64,000 nt of DNA, taken from assembly GCA_031288285.1 (NCBI GenBank), contig JAITRQ010000005.1, forward strand, positions 19,388 through 83,387, given 5' to 3'. The DNA is from Mycoplasmataceae bacterium (GTDB taxonomy: Bacteria; Bacillota_I; Bacilli_A; Mycoplasmatales; Mycoplasmoidaceae). Of this stretch, positions 45,018 through 56,878 are shown piece by piece. The notes under the pieces were generated by a model, which was not told the origin of the DNA, did not search any database, and was given only the letters and a program-made list of their open reading frames with translations. Position numbers and translations under genes: made by a program. How positions within the stretch are numbered: position 1 is the first letter of the stretch; the number at the start of each line of letters is the position of its first letter.

Positions 45018-46070
45018 TTAAGTGTTAAATTTTCTAATAATACTTAAATAACCAGTAGGTCAAGTTTGACATATGAATCTAGTTAATTGAAAGATAATTC
45101 TTTTTGGAAAATGTTTGACTAACAAAGCATAACCAATATTAACCAGAGACTTAAATTCTTTACGGTTGGCATGAACCTCTAAATATGAAAGTTCTGTTGC
45201 CAGTTGTACCTTTTTTTGAAAATGATATAAATCCTCATCAAAAGAAATGCAAACCATAATTAAGTAAAACATGGATTGTATGCTCTTTAAAAGTAGCAAA
45301 GCACGACGGTGAGATATATTTTTTGGGAGTGGCACAGTTAACATACTATGGAATACGGTCTTAATATCATTAATTTTTTTAATAAGTGTATCTAAATGCA
45401 CGCTTTGATTAACGTCGTGTATATTGTAGTGATATATCGATAGTCACTTTGGTAATAGAGCCACCTTATTACCTATGAGTAGAATTTGATAAATATAATC
45501 ATTGTCGCTATAAAAACAGTGGATAGGTAAGGGTTTAAATTTTGTAATTAATTTTTTACTGATAGTAATACAATGATGTGTAAATAACTTAAAAATACGC
45601 ATTTTATCCAATGATGCAAAAGATATTTTGGAGTTATTGCTATATTTTCGCTTAATAATTTGGTTGGTATTTTTTATACAAAAAGCATATGAATTAACAA
45701 CTACATCGACATTGTGTTTTAAACATTGCTGCAAATTATGCAAGTAATCATTGAAATGCTCTTTTACAAATTCATCATCACTATCCAAAATTTTAACAAA
45801 TGTTCCCTTAGCATGTTTAAAACCAAAATTGATCACCCCGCCTCAATTAGAATTGGTTTTGCACAAATATTTAACACAACCACGATATTTTTTTAGTCAG
45901 GGATTAATTAAATGTTTTCAACGTGTTGTAGAACCATCATCAACTACTAACACTTCAAATTTTTCGTGGCTCGCGTAATCAATTGATGATAAAGCATTGG
46001 TGATAAATGCTTTGCAATTATATGCAGGGATGATTATGGTTAATAATTTAATTTTGTGCTGTGTATCCAT
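45018..46070 (-). CDS. Family 2 glycosyltransferase
   Basis: 350 residues from ATG 46070. A GT-A fold: TIIIPAYNCKAFI, VLVVDDGSTT, and the metal-binding DSDDEF (DxD) after GTFVKIL. The C-terminal third is helical and basic, possibly membrane-associated, without clear transmembrane helices. TGA-coded Trp occur at about five positions. It would transfer a sugar onto lipid or glycan. It lies directly downstream of the ABC transporter genes on the same strand. Confidence 0.88.
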
Positions 46071-46096
46071 GAAATTTAATCAATGTAAATATAAGT

Positions 46097-46828
46097 TTAT
46101 ATTTGCACTTTAGGTTTAAAACGATTATATATGCGATGTAGGTCAATGCCCTTATGGATTGCTCTGCTATATCTGATTCTACCTTTAGCGATAATGACTA
46201 CGTAGTCAATGTGATTACGAATTTCATCAAGATTATGTGTAGAAATAAAAACGGTTTGACCGTTTTTTTGCGCTCTTTTTACTAGACGATAAAAGATTTC
46301 GCGTGTGTCGGGATCTAAATTTTCAGTTGGCTCATCAGCAATAATCAATTTTGGTTCATGAATAAAAGCTTGCATGATAAGTACTTTCTTTTTTTGACCT
46401 GAAGATAAACTCGTTAATTTACGATTTAAATTAGGTACAAAATCAAAGATATTAGCATATTCGATAATTTTTTTTTGGATGTCATTTTTATCAATGTTAT
46501 AAAAAGAAGCCATATTGAGTAAAAATCTTTTGGATTTTATTTTAGAAAAATTTTCTTTTTCTGGTATGTACCCGATTCATTCATGAACATTAACGACTTT
46601 TTTAACATCCACTCCTTTAATTCTTACCTGTCCTTGATTACAACGATACAATCCTAAAATGGTACGGATAGTTGTAGTTTTACCTGCGCCATTATGGCCA
46701 ACAAAAGCACACACACTACCAACAGGGACACGAAAAGAAATATTTTTCAAAATATATGATTTACGTAATCGCTTAGTTAGATCATTAACCTCAATCATGT
46801 ATTTTTGTTCGTTTTTAGCCGATATCAT
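46097..46828 (-). CDS. ABC transporter ATP-binding protein
   Basis: 243 residues from ATG 46828, chosen because AGGAG stands 7 bases upstream; longer in-frame starts overlap the permease. Walker A GHNGAGKTTTIR, signature LTSLSSGQKKKVLIMQAF (LSSGQ), Walker B LIIADEPTENLDP and the H-loop FISTHNLDEI are intact. With the permease upstream it forms an ABC-2 exporter; cargo (lipid, glycan or drug) is unknown. Confidence 0.92.
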
Positions 46829-46838
46829 AAAAGTACTC

Positions 46839-47561
46839 CTAGATTTTGACATTATCAAATGTATTTAGAGTAAAACCAACTACGCACAGTATTATTGATA
46901 CTGGTAAAAAAAAGAACATTGGTAGTGTTTTGAATTCTAAATTAATAATGTGTATCGTTTCTGTTAGATCGCTATTTGAAGTATTTGTAAATAAGCTAAA
47001 AACAATAGTATAAAATGCTGCTATGAGTAGAACTAACACACTACAAATGAATTCGCGAGCATAGTATCTAAAAGCGATGCCAACAATCATACCGAAAAAA
47101 CTTAGACAGAGAATCGTGAAAAACGCTCAATATCATTGCGTGGAAACAAAAATATTACTATTATTATTTATACCAACTTGGTTAATTGATCAAAATAGCA
47201 AAAGAATATAAGTTCACATTACAGCTTCAAGAGTAAACGATGATAAAAATTTGGCGGAAAAATATGTGAATCGAGTTGTGGGTCTTGATAGCACAAAAAT
47301 TCGTTCACCGGCATTAGCATTAATTTCACCAATTATGGAGCTAAAAAATGGTACTAATAACATACTTGACATATTAATCATCATTTGAATCATTCACATA
47401 TCGGACTGCTTGTTTGGGTCAAAGTCGGCGATTAATCAGGGCAAAACTAAAACAAAGAGTGTTTCAATTACAAAATATGAAATGATAATAATTCACGCAG
47501 TTGTGGAAGTTAAAGTGGTTGTTAATGACTGCTTATATTGTTTAAAACAGGTATGGAGCAT
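46839..47561 (-). CDS. ABC-2 type permease
   Basis: 240 residues with about six helices and many TGA-coded Trp; ATG 47561. FSSIIGEINANAGERIFVLSRPTTRFTYFSAKFL resembles the coupling region of ABC-2 permeases. It ends 10 bases before the ATPase start, so the ATPase ribosome-binding site lies at its stop codon. The half-size ATPase and single permease imply a homodimeric transporter. Confidence 0.78.
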
Positions 47562-47583
47562 AATAGTAATTGTATTAAAAAAA

Positions 47584-48657
47584 TTAACTTATTTTTTTAT
47601 TAATAAATTTATCGCATTTGTCATTTAATAAAAAAATATCATTTACATTTTTAATTTCTAATTTTCGGAAGCATTTAATACATTGAGAAATTAGCGACAC
47701 AATCTGAGAAAATTTAATTTTGTTTCGTTTGAATAAATTAAACAAAATTTCATCTGCCAAACAAATAATAATCGGAACGCTTCATTCATGAATTTTAAGT
47801 CATCGTTCTGCCCAATTGATAGGTAAGAAACGTTTTGTATTAATTGGCTGAATGGTGTAAGAGGATTTTGTTAAATCAATTTCTTTAATATATTGCTGGT
47901 GCTTTTTAAATTTAGTTAAAGCCATTTCAATTGGTAAAAGCATGTTAGGGTTAGCAATAAATGCATAAGTTTTATTTTTGGGATATTGAACAATTGCGTG
48001 TATTAATGCATCGGGATGATATAACGCCTTGATATTGTTAGTATTGAAGTACCAAAATGCCTCTATTAATTCTAAACATTTGTTAACAAGTGTTGATGAA
48101 TCTACAGAAACTTTTGGCCCCATATTTCATTTGGGATGTTTAATTGTTTGCTCGTAAGTGACGTGCTGTATTTTTTTTCTGTTGTATTGATAAAATGGCC
48201 CCCCACTAGCAGTGATGTAAATTTTTTGAAAATTGTTACCATGTTCTTTAATAATTTTAAATATAGCTGCATGCTCGCTATCAATCGGGTAAATTTTAAC
48301 GTGGTTTTTTTTAACAAGCGGTTTGATAAACTTTCCAGCAACTACTAAAGCTTCTTTATTTGCTAACGCGATATCAATACGCTGTTTAATAACAGATAAT
48401 GTAGGTATTAGACCCGCTAAACCAACAATAGCATTAACAACTAAATTAGGACGAGATTTGCTAATTAGTTCATCATATGAATTGACATTAGAATTTTGCA
48501 AATCAATCGGACTATAGCGATACTTAGTTTTAATAGTGATTGCAAGTTTGGTGTTAGTATAAAAACTTATACCAACTAATTCATAATTCAATTTTTTGAT
48601 GATTTTCAACACTTGTTGACCAACATTACCTGTTGCCCCTAACAATAGAATACGCAT
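47584..48657 (-). CDS. dxr: 1-deoxy-D-xylulose 5-phosphate reductoisomerase
   Basis: 357 residues, start MRILLLGATGNVGQQ (NADPH-binding loop). ALANKEALVVAG, IDSEHAAIF, ITASGGPF and MGPKVSVDSSTLVNKCLELIEA are DXR signatures, including the metal and substrate ligands. The enzyme makes methylerythritol phosphate, the committed MEP-pathway step. It follows cdsA by 5 bases at the end of the tsf-pyrH-frr-uppS-cdsA-dxr run, a gene order known in other bacteria. Substrate-loop residues are somewhat diverged (KHPKWNMGPK). Confidence 0.93.
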
Positions 48658-48662
48658 AACTT

Positions 48663-49775
48663 TTATTGAGAAGTAAAAAGTGGGAAAATACAATTACTAT
48701 TATGAGTTAAATATGAACAGATAAAAGCAATAATGACAGTAATAAAACCAAAAATTGCAATCGATATGGTTAACGAATCTAATCGATCTAATAATCCACC
48801 ATGACCTTTCAATATTGAACTAAAATCTTTGATATTATTTTTACGTTTTATTCAACTGAAAAGTAAATCTCCAGCATTGGATACTAAACTATACATAATT
48901 GCAATAACAACAAGTATGGCTCATCATCCTGGACTATTAGTGAAATTTCATAGTGACTCAGGTAATTGTTGACCTAAAAAAGCGCTTTGTGGTGTATCGT
49001 AGTCTTTGTATGGCACTCCATTAATGTGGTTAAATACGATCATAGTTAAAACAATAAATAATGTTGCACCTATAATTGCAGATATAAATCCGGCGTATGT
49101 TTTTTTAGGACTTACATGAGGAGCTAATTTGTGTTTACCAAATAATGATCCACCTAAATAACCAAACATATCATTAATAAATACAGCACAAATGAGAATA
49201 AAAATGGTTGTTCAATAACGAATTATGGCTAAGTAATATAAGCTAGCAAATGATAATCCAATAGCAATGACTAATAACGGGAAAACAATCACATTGAATT
49301 TAGTGTTGTTATTAGATTTTTTAATCATGTGCCTATAAACGAAATAAAAAATAATTGGTAAAAAAACACTTGACCCCACATATATATAAGATAGGGTGAT
49401 TGGATGTTCTTTTAACATAAAATAAGCGATGTTATATGTTGGTAAAATAAAAATAATTGTGGGGACTACTTGAATTAAATAAAGCGATGTAGTTAAAATA
49501 ATTAAATCTATCTTTTTTTGACTACGTAAAAAAACGTTATTTAATTCTTTGGCAATGTAATAAGCCATTCAGCCATACATTGAAATTAAAATTAGTGCCG
49601 AAGAAAAGCTGACATATCTGCCGATATTACTGGGAATAAAAGTGATTCACCCACAACCCAGCATTGTTCGAGGATCAGCAAAAGCAGCAAAAAAAATTGT
49701 AACAGCTGTATATAAAAAAATGCTTATTCCTGTACGGAACCGTTCATTAATGTTGGGTAATTGAACTTTGCTCAT
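48663..49775 (-). CDS. cdsA: Phosphatidate cytidylyltransferase
   Basis: 370 residues with about eight to nine helices. The C-terminal CDP-diglyceride synthase signature is clear: FGYLGGSLFGKHKLAPHVSPKKTYAGF and later KGHGGLLDRLDSL. It makes CDP-diacylglycerol for phospholipids such as phosphatidylglycerol and cardiolipin. The ATG overlaps the uppS stop (TAATG). TGA codons encode Trp, including in the N-terminal extension. Confidence 0.94.
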
Positions 49776-50434
49776 TATTTAATTGTTCCAAAACGTCGTT
49801 CGCGTTTTGCAAAAGTATCCAAATCATTATAGAATGTTTTAACTGTGTATTCGGGTCAATATTTTGGCTGAAAAATTATTTCTGCATAGGCAATGTGTCA
49901 CAATAGAAAATTGCTAATCCTTTGTTCTTTGCCAGTACGGATTAATAAATCCACTGGGGGTAGATCACTCGTAAGTAAATGTTTAGGGAAATCAATATTA
50001 CTTTTGCTTTGTTTTGCTGCGTGTAAAATGTCTTGCTGTCCACCATAGTTAAACATTACGAACAATTTCATTCCGTTATTGCGTTTAGTTGATTCGGTTA
50101 TAAATAATAGTTTTTGAATAATTTTTGTTGGTATTTTATTTTTAAATCCGATTCAATGAAATTGAATATTTAATTCATTTAATTGTGAAATCATTTTTTG
50201 ATCTAAAGCACGATTCAAGAGACTTAATAAGTATTGAATTTCGCTTTTTGGACGATTTCAATTCTCACAACTAAAAGCAAAAAGGGATAAATATTGAATG
50301 TTTTTATTTGAAGCTGCCTTAACTATTTGTTTTAATTGTTCTAAGCCTTTTGCATGACCAAAAGTACGTGGGCGATGTCGTGCCTTAGCTCACCGTCCAT
50401 TTCCATCCATGATAAGTGCTACATGGATTGGCAT
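49775..50434 (-). CDS. uppS: Isoprenyl (undecaprenyl) diphosphate synthase
   Basis: 219 residues, interrupted under the standard code by TGA Trp codons. HVALIMDGNGRWA contains the catalytic Asp loop, HRPRTFGHAKGLEQL and LSLFAFSCENWNRP follow, and DLLIRTGKEQRISNFLLW is the C-terminal signature. It builds the polyprenyl carrier lipid from isopentenyl diphosphate made by the MEP pathway. In a wall-less cell the carrier may serve glycan assembly. It ends in the cdsA start. Confidence 0.95.
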
Positions 50435-50435
50435 A

Positions 50436-50987
50436 CTAAACTTTCATTAATTCTTGCTCTTTATGGGTAAATAAATTTTCTAATTTACCGTTATATACTT
50501 TAGTAATCTTATTCAACTCGTCTTCAAAATAACGAATTAAATCATCACTCACTTTATCTAGGTTTTTATATTTGTTTTGTACGTGTTTGCGCACATCTCT
50601 AATTTTTTGTTTAGCTTGTTCAATTACTTCTTTAGCTTTTTTTACGTTTTCTTTACGATTTTCTTCGGTTTGAGTGGGAAAAATAAGACGAATATTATCA
50701 GAGTTAATTTGGGGATTAAGATTTAATTGAGATGTAGCGATTGCTTTAGCAATGTCTTGCGTTTGGTTTGGATCGTATGGTTTGATAAGGATTTGTCTTG
50801 CATCAATAATTTGTAAATTAGCAACTTGATTTAAACTTAATGGTTCACCATAAGATACTACTTTTACTGTATCTAAAATATTTAAACTAACACGGCCAGA
50901 TTTAATGCGCGTAAATTCACGATTTAATCAATCAATGACAGCATTGGCTTGAGTTTCAAATTCTTTTTGTAGTAAATTTCATTCCAT
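50436..50987 (-). CDS. frr: Ribosome recycling factor
   Basis: 183 residues: the three-helix bundle with ANAVIDWLNREFTRIKSGRVSLNIL, YGEPLSLNQVANL, ILIKPYDP and NSDNIRLIFPTQTEENRKENVKKAKEVIEQAKQKIRDVR. It splits post-termination ribosomes with EF-G. It lies 2 bases after pyrH and 1 base before uppS. The early TGA codons (MEWNLL, VIDWLN) hide the 5' end under the standard code. Confidence 0.96.
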
Positions 50988-50989
50988 GG

Positions 50990-51706
50990 TTATTTTGCTT
51001 CAACTAAGGTAGTGGGTATTTTGTCTTCTAATGCTTTAATGATAGCACAAGAACGTTCGGCATTAAATACCAATAAATCAATATGATGCTTTTGACAAAT
51101 TGCTAATGCTGACTGGTCCATCACTTTTAGTTTTAGTTTGATCGCTTCATTAATTGTAAGTTTTGCAAAACGTTTAGCATTTTTATTAATTTTGGGATCA
51201 GCTGAATATACGCCATCAACACCGTCTTTGCCCATGACAATTTGCTTGGCTTTTAATTCAACAGCAACTTGTGCTGCACCAGTATCGGTACTGAAAAAAG
51301 GTTTGCCTGTACCACCCGCTAAAATTACCACGTGATTTTGGGCTAAAACTTTTAGTGCGGTTTTTGCATTGTAATTATCAATGACTGTCGGGATGGATAA
51401 TAAGCTGAACGTATGGACATCAACATAATGTTTTAATAGTGCCTCTTGGATTGCGATAGCATTAATGCAAGTAGCAATCATCCCCATAAAATGAGCTTTT
51501 TCTTCGCGGTAAAGATTTTTAGCAGCGCTTGAACCACGCCAAATATTACCACCACCCACGACGATAATAATTTGATATTTATTTATTAAGCGTTTGATTT
51601 GTTTAGCCAAATCGTTTAATTTATCTACTGCAAGAATGGTATTGTGCTTATTATCTTTTAATACGGCCCCAGAAAATTTTAAAATAATGCGCTGCTTAGA
51701 TTGCAT
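50990..51706 (-). CDS. pyrH: Uridylate kinase
   Basis: 238 residues. RIILKFSGAVL, IIIVVGGGNIWRG, the GMIATCINAIAIQEAL segment, and ILAGGTGKPFFSTDTGAAQVAVELKA are diagnostic of bacterial UMP kinase, an amino-acid-kinase-fold hexamer. Its ATG overlaps the tsf stop (TAATG). Part of the translation/lipid operon. Confidence 0.96.
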   Translation of the reverse strand: MQSKQRIILKFSGAVLKDNKHNTILAVDKLNDLAKQIKRLINKYQIIIVVGGGNIWRGSSAAKNLYREEKAHFMGMIATCINAIAIQEALLKHYVDVHTFSLLSIPTVIDNYNAKTALKVLAQNHVVILAGGTGKPFFSTDTGAAQVAVELKAKQIVMGKDGVDGVYSADPKINKNAKRFAKLTINEAIKLKLKVMDQSALAICQKHHIDLLVFNAERSCAIIKALEDKIPTTLVEAK

Positions 51707-52587
51707 TATTTATTCCTCATTTGTTCTGCCACTTCAGATGCGAAATTAGTTAATTTTTTTTCAATGCCTTCGCCAACTTCATATCTTACATATTGAGTAA
51801 CTTTAACGTTGTTAGCCGCTAGATATTGACTAATCGTTTTCGATGGATCTTTTACATAAACTTGATCTTCCAGACATACCTCAGCAAGTAATTTATTAAC
51901 ACGGCCTTGAACAATGTGATCAATTCGTGGAAGCGGTTTGCCTTCTGCAATAGTTTGCTCTTTAAGAATCTTGGTTTCGTTGGTTAATCATGTTTGGTCA
52001 ACTTGAGTTTTATTCAAAAATTTTGGCGCCATTGCTGCTGCATGCATTGCAACATTTTTGCCTACTATTGGGTTAGCATTAGCACTTAAAACTAATAACA
52101 CACCAATCTTATTATTAGAATGAACATAATGAGCGAATACTTCGTTATTTTGCTTATGCACAAAAACAAAACGACGTACTGAAGTTTTTTCACCGATTTT
52201 TGATGTTAATTGGATACATGCTTCTGCGACACTTATACCACTGATGGTTTTGGTTTGTAATGCCTTATCTAAATCAGCGATGTTAGCCTTAAAAATAGCT
52301 TCAGTGATTTCGTTGGATAATTGAATAAAAGTATCACTCATTGCAACAAAATCAGTTTGCGAATTAATTTCAATAAGCATAGCGCGTTCCTGATTATTAA
52401 TAACTTTAATGACACCTTCTGTTGCGATTGCGGATGCTTTTTTAGCGGCTTTCGCAATGCCTTTTTCTCGCAGTCATTGTGTAGCTTTTTCAATATCATT
52501 ATCATTTTCTTCCAATGCCTTCTTCGCATCCATTACTCCTGCTTGAGTCATGTCTCGTAATTTTTTGATTTGTTCCATTGATGCCAT
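51706..52587 (-). CDS. tsf: Elongation factor Ts
   Basis: 293 residues. It recharges EF-Tu with GTP. The N-terminal UBA-like domain (MASMEQIKKLRDMTQAGVMDAKKAL) and LIEINSQTDFVA are signatures; the rest shows the paired core repeats. It is the first gene of the minus-strand run. rpsB, the usual upstream partner, is missing here; trigger factor lies upstream on the other strand instead. Confidence 0.96.
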
Positions 52588-52698
52588 AATTTTTATAAAT
52601 TCCTTTTTCGCACTATGTTAATAACATATAATTATATTCACCAATTTTGTAATAGCGAATTTTCTCGTTAGTACTATTGCCAGGAGACACATACATTT

Positions 52699-54003
52699 AT
52701 GAAGATAACAAATATTGACAAACAAAAACAAAAAATTATTTACACCGTCTTGGTTGACCAAACTGCATGGTTAAAACAGCAAGAGATTGCTATTAGTACA
52801 CTCGCAAAAAAAATGCATATTCCGGGTTTTCGACCAGGTAAGGTGCCATCGGGTGTTATCAAAGATAAACTAGATTTAGTTGAGATTCTTAAAGAAGCAT
52901 CTCATAAAACTGTTGATTTGACATATGCAGAATTAGTCAAAGATAGCGCTTTTGAACGTGGCAAAATCATTCCTAATTCATTAAAAGTTACCATTGGAAA
53001 AATTGATCAACAAATCTTGGAAATTCAATATGAATTTGAGTTATTCCCCGACATTCAAGTTGTAGATTATCGCAAGCTCAAATTAAGTTACAAACATCCG
53101 CATGTTGATTCGAAAGAAATTGATCAAGAAATTAATCGTATGTTACAAAAAGATGTAATGTTGATTCCTAAAACTAATGATGAAATTGTAATGGGCGACA
53201 TGGTTAATTTTGATTTTAAAGGTTATATTGATGACAAACCATTTCCGGGTGGTGAAGCAAAAGATTACGAATTGGAGATCGGTTCAAATAGTTTTATCCC
53301 AGGATTTGAATCGCAGATGATTGGTTTAAAAAGAAATCAAACTAAAACTATTAATGTTCAATTTCCGGCAGATTATCACGCCAAAGAAATGGCTAATAAA
53401 TCGGCTAAATTTGAAGTCAAAATTAATGACATCAAGACTATTCAAAAGCCTAAAATGGATGAGAATTACATTAGTAAATTACAGTTACCTAATGTTAAAA
53501 ATCATGCTGATTTGCAAGCATATTTACATAAACGTATTTTAGAACGTAAAGAAGAACAAAATATTCATGGTTCAGTAGATGAAATAACTCAAGCGATTGT
53601 TGAAGGATCAAAAATTGATTTTATGCCATTATCACTATTAGATAGTGAGAAGAAACGTATAGATGAACTAGTGACTAAACGAGCTAGCGAAAGTAAATTA
53701 ACTAAAGAAGCATATGTTAAACAACATCATAGTTCAGCAAAAGATGTTTCTTATGAACATTGACTCGAAAAACAAGCGGCGGAGGTAATTATTCTAACTA
53801 TGGCTATGAGTAAAATAATTCGTGAATTGGATTTGCAAGTTACAGAACAAGATGTTAGTGATCATTATCAGAAAATTGCTAACATGTATCAAATCTCGGT
53901 TGAAGAAATTAAAAAACATTTAGGTAATGATCCTGACCGCGTTAAAGACTATTTGATTCAAGATAAACTATTTAAGAAAATTATTGAACTAAATATCAAG
54001 TAA
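52699..54003 (+). CDS. tig: Trigger factor
   Basis: 434 residues. The ribosome-docking domain has the GFRPGKVPS loop at residue ~48, the FKBP-type prolyl isomerase domain spans about 160-240 (MVNFDFKGYIDDKPFPGGEAKDYELEIGS), and the C-terminal chaperone arms follow. One TGA at about 53761 encodes Trp (YEHWLEKQ). It starts 111 bases from divergent tsf, so the two probably have back-to-back promoters. Confidence 0.95.
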
Positions 54004-54029
54004 TATATAATGAGAGATATATATAAATT

Positions 54030-55853
54030 ATGGACATATTGTTAAATTTTATTCAAAGTTTCTTTGGTTCGGCAGGATTAGTAGTAGGGTTGTTTGCTTT
54101 ATTTGGTTCAATTTTATTGCGAAGAACTTTTATGCAAACTGTGGTTTCAACATTTACCACGATTTTGGGATTCTTTATTCTTTCTTTAGGTGGTGGTGCG
54201 ATGGGAACTGCCATGACAGATTTCAAGAATATGTTTGGTATCATTGTTGGTAGTGGTTCTGGTGGTACGGTTGCAAGCAGTGATGCATTTGCTATTGCTA
54301 TGATGAACAACGCTGCTAATATTGCTGCGGTTACATCTATCATGTTATTACTAGCAATTATTTTCAATTTATTACTAGCAGGAACAACAAGGTTTAAAAA
54401 TATTTATTTATCAACCCACATCGTAATGTATTTTTGCGTAGGTTTTACAGCAATGTATATGCTATGTGCACCTAATGGTATAGACGATATTGCTTTGGGT
54501 AAACAAGGTTTAATCATTGCTGCGCTAGGTGCGGGATTAATATCAATATACACGACTTTAGCGCCTGGTATTTCTACTAAGATCACTTATGATTTGATGA
54601 AAGATAATAGTTTAAATTTGTGTCACCATGGTTTGTTTTCTTTTGCGATAGCTCGTGGTGTCGGTTCATTGTGCGGTAAGATTCAAAAACAAAGATACAC
54701 TTCAACCGAAAATATGCATTTGCCGAGATGAATGTCTTTTTTAAAGAACTCTAATGTGACGATTATTTTGGTAATGACATTATTGTTTGTCGTGGTTTTC
54801 GTGAGTGCGTATGTGATTGATCCGAGTCAAACAGAAGCAATGGTTAAATTTTCACCGACTGGTGCTAATTCATTAGCGGTAGTAATTGTAATTGATGCTT
54901 TTATGTTTACTGCCGGATTATTAGTTTTAATTGAAGGTATTACCATGATGGTTAATGAATTGCGCGAGTGTATTAAAGGTATTTCCCAAAGATTTATCGT
55001 TAATGCCAAGATGAGCGTGGATGCATCACTAGTGTTAAAAACACAACCAATTGCGGTTTTACTTGGTTTTTTAGCTTCATTTGTGGGAGCGATTTGCACT
55101 ATGGGAATATCTTTTGCATTTCATGATTTTGATCGATCATTATTTTCAACAATCATTTTACCAAGTGTAACAATTTTCTTTTTCTTAGGTGGTATCGCTG
55201 GTATTTTTGGTAATATGCGTGGCGGATTATTGGGTTGTTTACTTGCGGGTTTTTTTGTCGGTCTAATTGTCTCTTTTCTGCCAATTATCCTAATTGTTAC
55301 ATGGAATCAACTTTCACCAGCTCCTATTGGTGGGGCATGATATAACAATGCTAATTGACATTGAAATAATGGTATAACTCCTACAGCAATTTCTGCTAAT
55401 TCTTACGGTGAATCTGATTACATATTAATTCCGGTTTTTGGGTGAATTATGTATGGTTTTAAATATGTAAATCCAGTTTCAGGTATTAGCTTAGGTACGT
55501 ATGTATTGATCGGGGTAGCAATATTAGCTTGATTTATATTAATTTTAGATGGCCAATTAAAAGTTCGCAAAGATAAACGTATCAGTCCTAAAGCGTTTTA
55601 TAATCACAAATTACTCAACATTCAACAACTTCTAAAATATTATGAATTGGTTCATAAGAATAAGTTAGTTTATATTAATGACACACAAAAAAATATTGAA
55701 TTAAAAAAAGATAGTTTCAATCCAGTTAACTACCGTTTAAAATTATTAAAACTTAAATCCAAAAAGAAATTAGCAGACTTAGAATTTCAAACGCGTGAGC
55801 GTAGAATTCACAACCAAATAACTAAATTAAAAGCTCTTTATTCAATCGCTTAA
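54030..55853 (+). CDS. PTS EIIC, ascorbate/UlaA (SgaT) family
   Basis: 607 residues, about 11 helices with many TGA-coded Trp and a basic ~100-residue C-terminal extension (QLKVRKDKRISPKAFYNHK onward). LLAGTTRFKNIYLSTHIVMYF and MMVNELRECIKGISQRFIVNAKMSVD correspond to conserved UlaA segments (RFTKFKYIFLTGHH and GEIVPAFKGIAEKLVPNAKPALD). The family transports L-ascorbate, and mycoplasma members can be divergent. No EIIA/EIIB partner genes adjoin. Beside ROK-xylA-xylB, a pentose or other sugar is an alternative substrate (inference). Confidence 0.8.
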
Positions 55854-56735
55854 TTATTTCAAAGTTAAGCTAGCCACACCGTATAAAGCGGCATCATTAC
55901 CCAATTGTGCCTTAACGATTTTGACATGTTCAAAAGAAGATACAGGTTTTTTTGCTAGTTTCATCATGGATTGTTTTAAGATTTTGACATCAAAATTTTT
56001 ATCTTCAGTGATTTTGCCACCCAAAACAATGTATGATGGATTAAACAAATAGATATAGTTCATAATTCCTTTAATAATTCCATCAAACCAACGATTTACT
56101 TCGTGTCTAATTGGCACATTAGTTTTAGCCAATGATAAACATTCTTCACCAGTTAATGTTCGCCCATAAACTTTTTCACAACGAATAATTAATGCTGGTA
56201 CACTATAGTGCATTTCGTACAAGTGATTATTAACAAGCATTTGTCCACATTCTCCAGAAGCGTAGGTTGCCCCCATATAAATTTTGCCATTAACAATCGG
56301 ACAACCCGCAATACCTGTACCGATTGCCATCACGATCGCATTTACATCTTTGGTGTTTTTTAAACAACCAAATTTCAATTCACCTGAAGCAGCAGCTTTT
56401 ACATCATTCATTACGTATAAAGGTAATTTACAATACTTACTGAATTCTTCTTTAATGTGCATTCCTTCATAACCTTTTAGTGTGTGATTGGGAGAAAGTA
56501 CAATGTATTTATCTGTGTCAATAATACCAACCATTGTTGAACACACACACGTAATGTCTTTATATTTTTCCTTCATTTCTTGGGCAAATCTTGACATACT
56601 TCACACAATTTCCAACCCCGAATGATGCTGGGCGTGTGTTTCGTAGCGACCTTTTTTTAAAATTTTAAATGTTTTTTGATCAAATAATCCTCATTTAATA
56701 AATGTTCCACCCATATCCATTGCTAGTATTTTCAT
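55854..56735 (-). CDS. ROK family sugar kinase
   Basis: 293 residues; ATG 56735 with AAGAAGG upstream. MKILAMDMGGTFIKWGLF is the ATP-binding phosphate 1 motif; VMNDVKAAASGELKFGC and VMAIGTGIAGCPIVNGKIYMGATYASGECGQML are ROK signatures. The zinc-binding CxCGxxGC segment of classic ROK proteins is not evident. No helix-turn-helix domain is attached, so it is a kinase rather than a XylR-type repressor. Substrate could be glucose, fructose or N-acetylmannosamine. It is divergent from xylA. Confidence 0.88.
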
Positions 56736-56843
56736 GTTATTTCCTTCTTAAATAGTTAATCCTACTTTCATTATATAAAGTTAACCCCTAAATGTTTGTG
56801 GATATTTGCACAAATAATATCACTCTTTTAATTGGTTAAGTCA

Positions 56844-56849
56844 TATAAT
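56844..56849 (+). promoter_or_regulatory. -10 box of the xylAB operon
   Basis: TATAAT 30 bases before the xylA ATG. An AGGGG ribosome-binding site lies at 56864-56868. AATATCACTC nearby (56809-56825 region) shares ten bases with the nrdD inverted-repeat arm, possibly by chance. Confidence 0.55.
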
Positions 56850-56878
56850 CGTTATAGGGATATTAGGGGTAAAAATAT

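Noticed and set aside
55854..56735. XylR-type repressor for xylAB
   Set aside because: It has the ROK kinase domain from residue 1 and no helix-turn-helix domain, so a sugar kinase is the better call.
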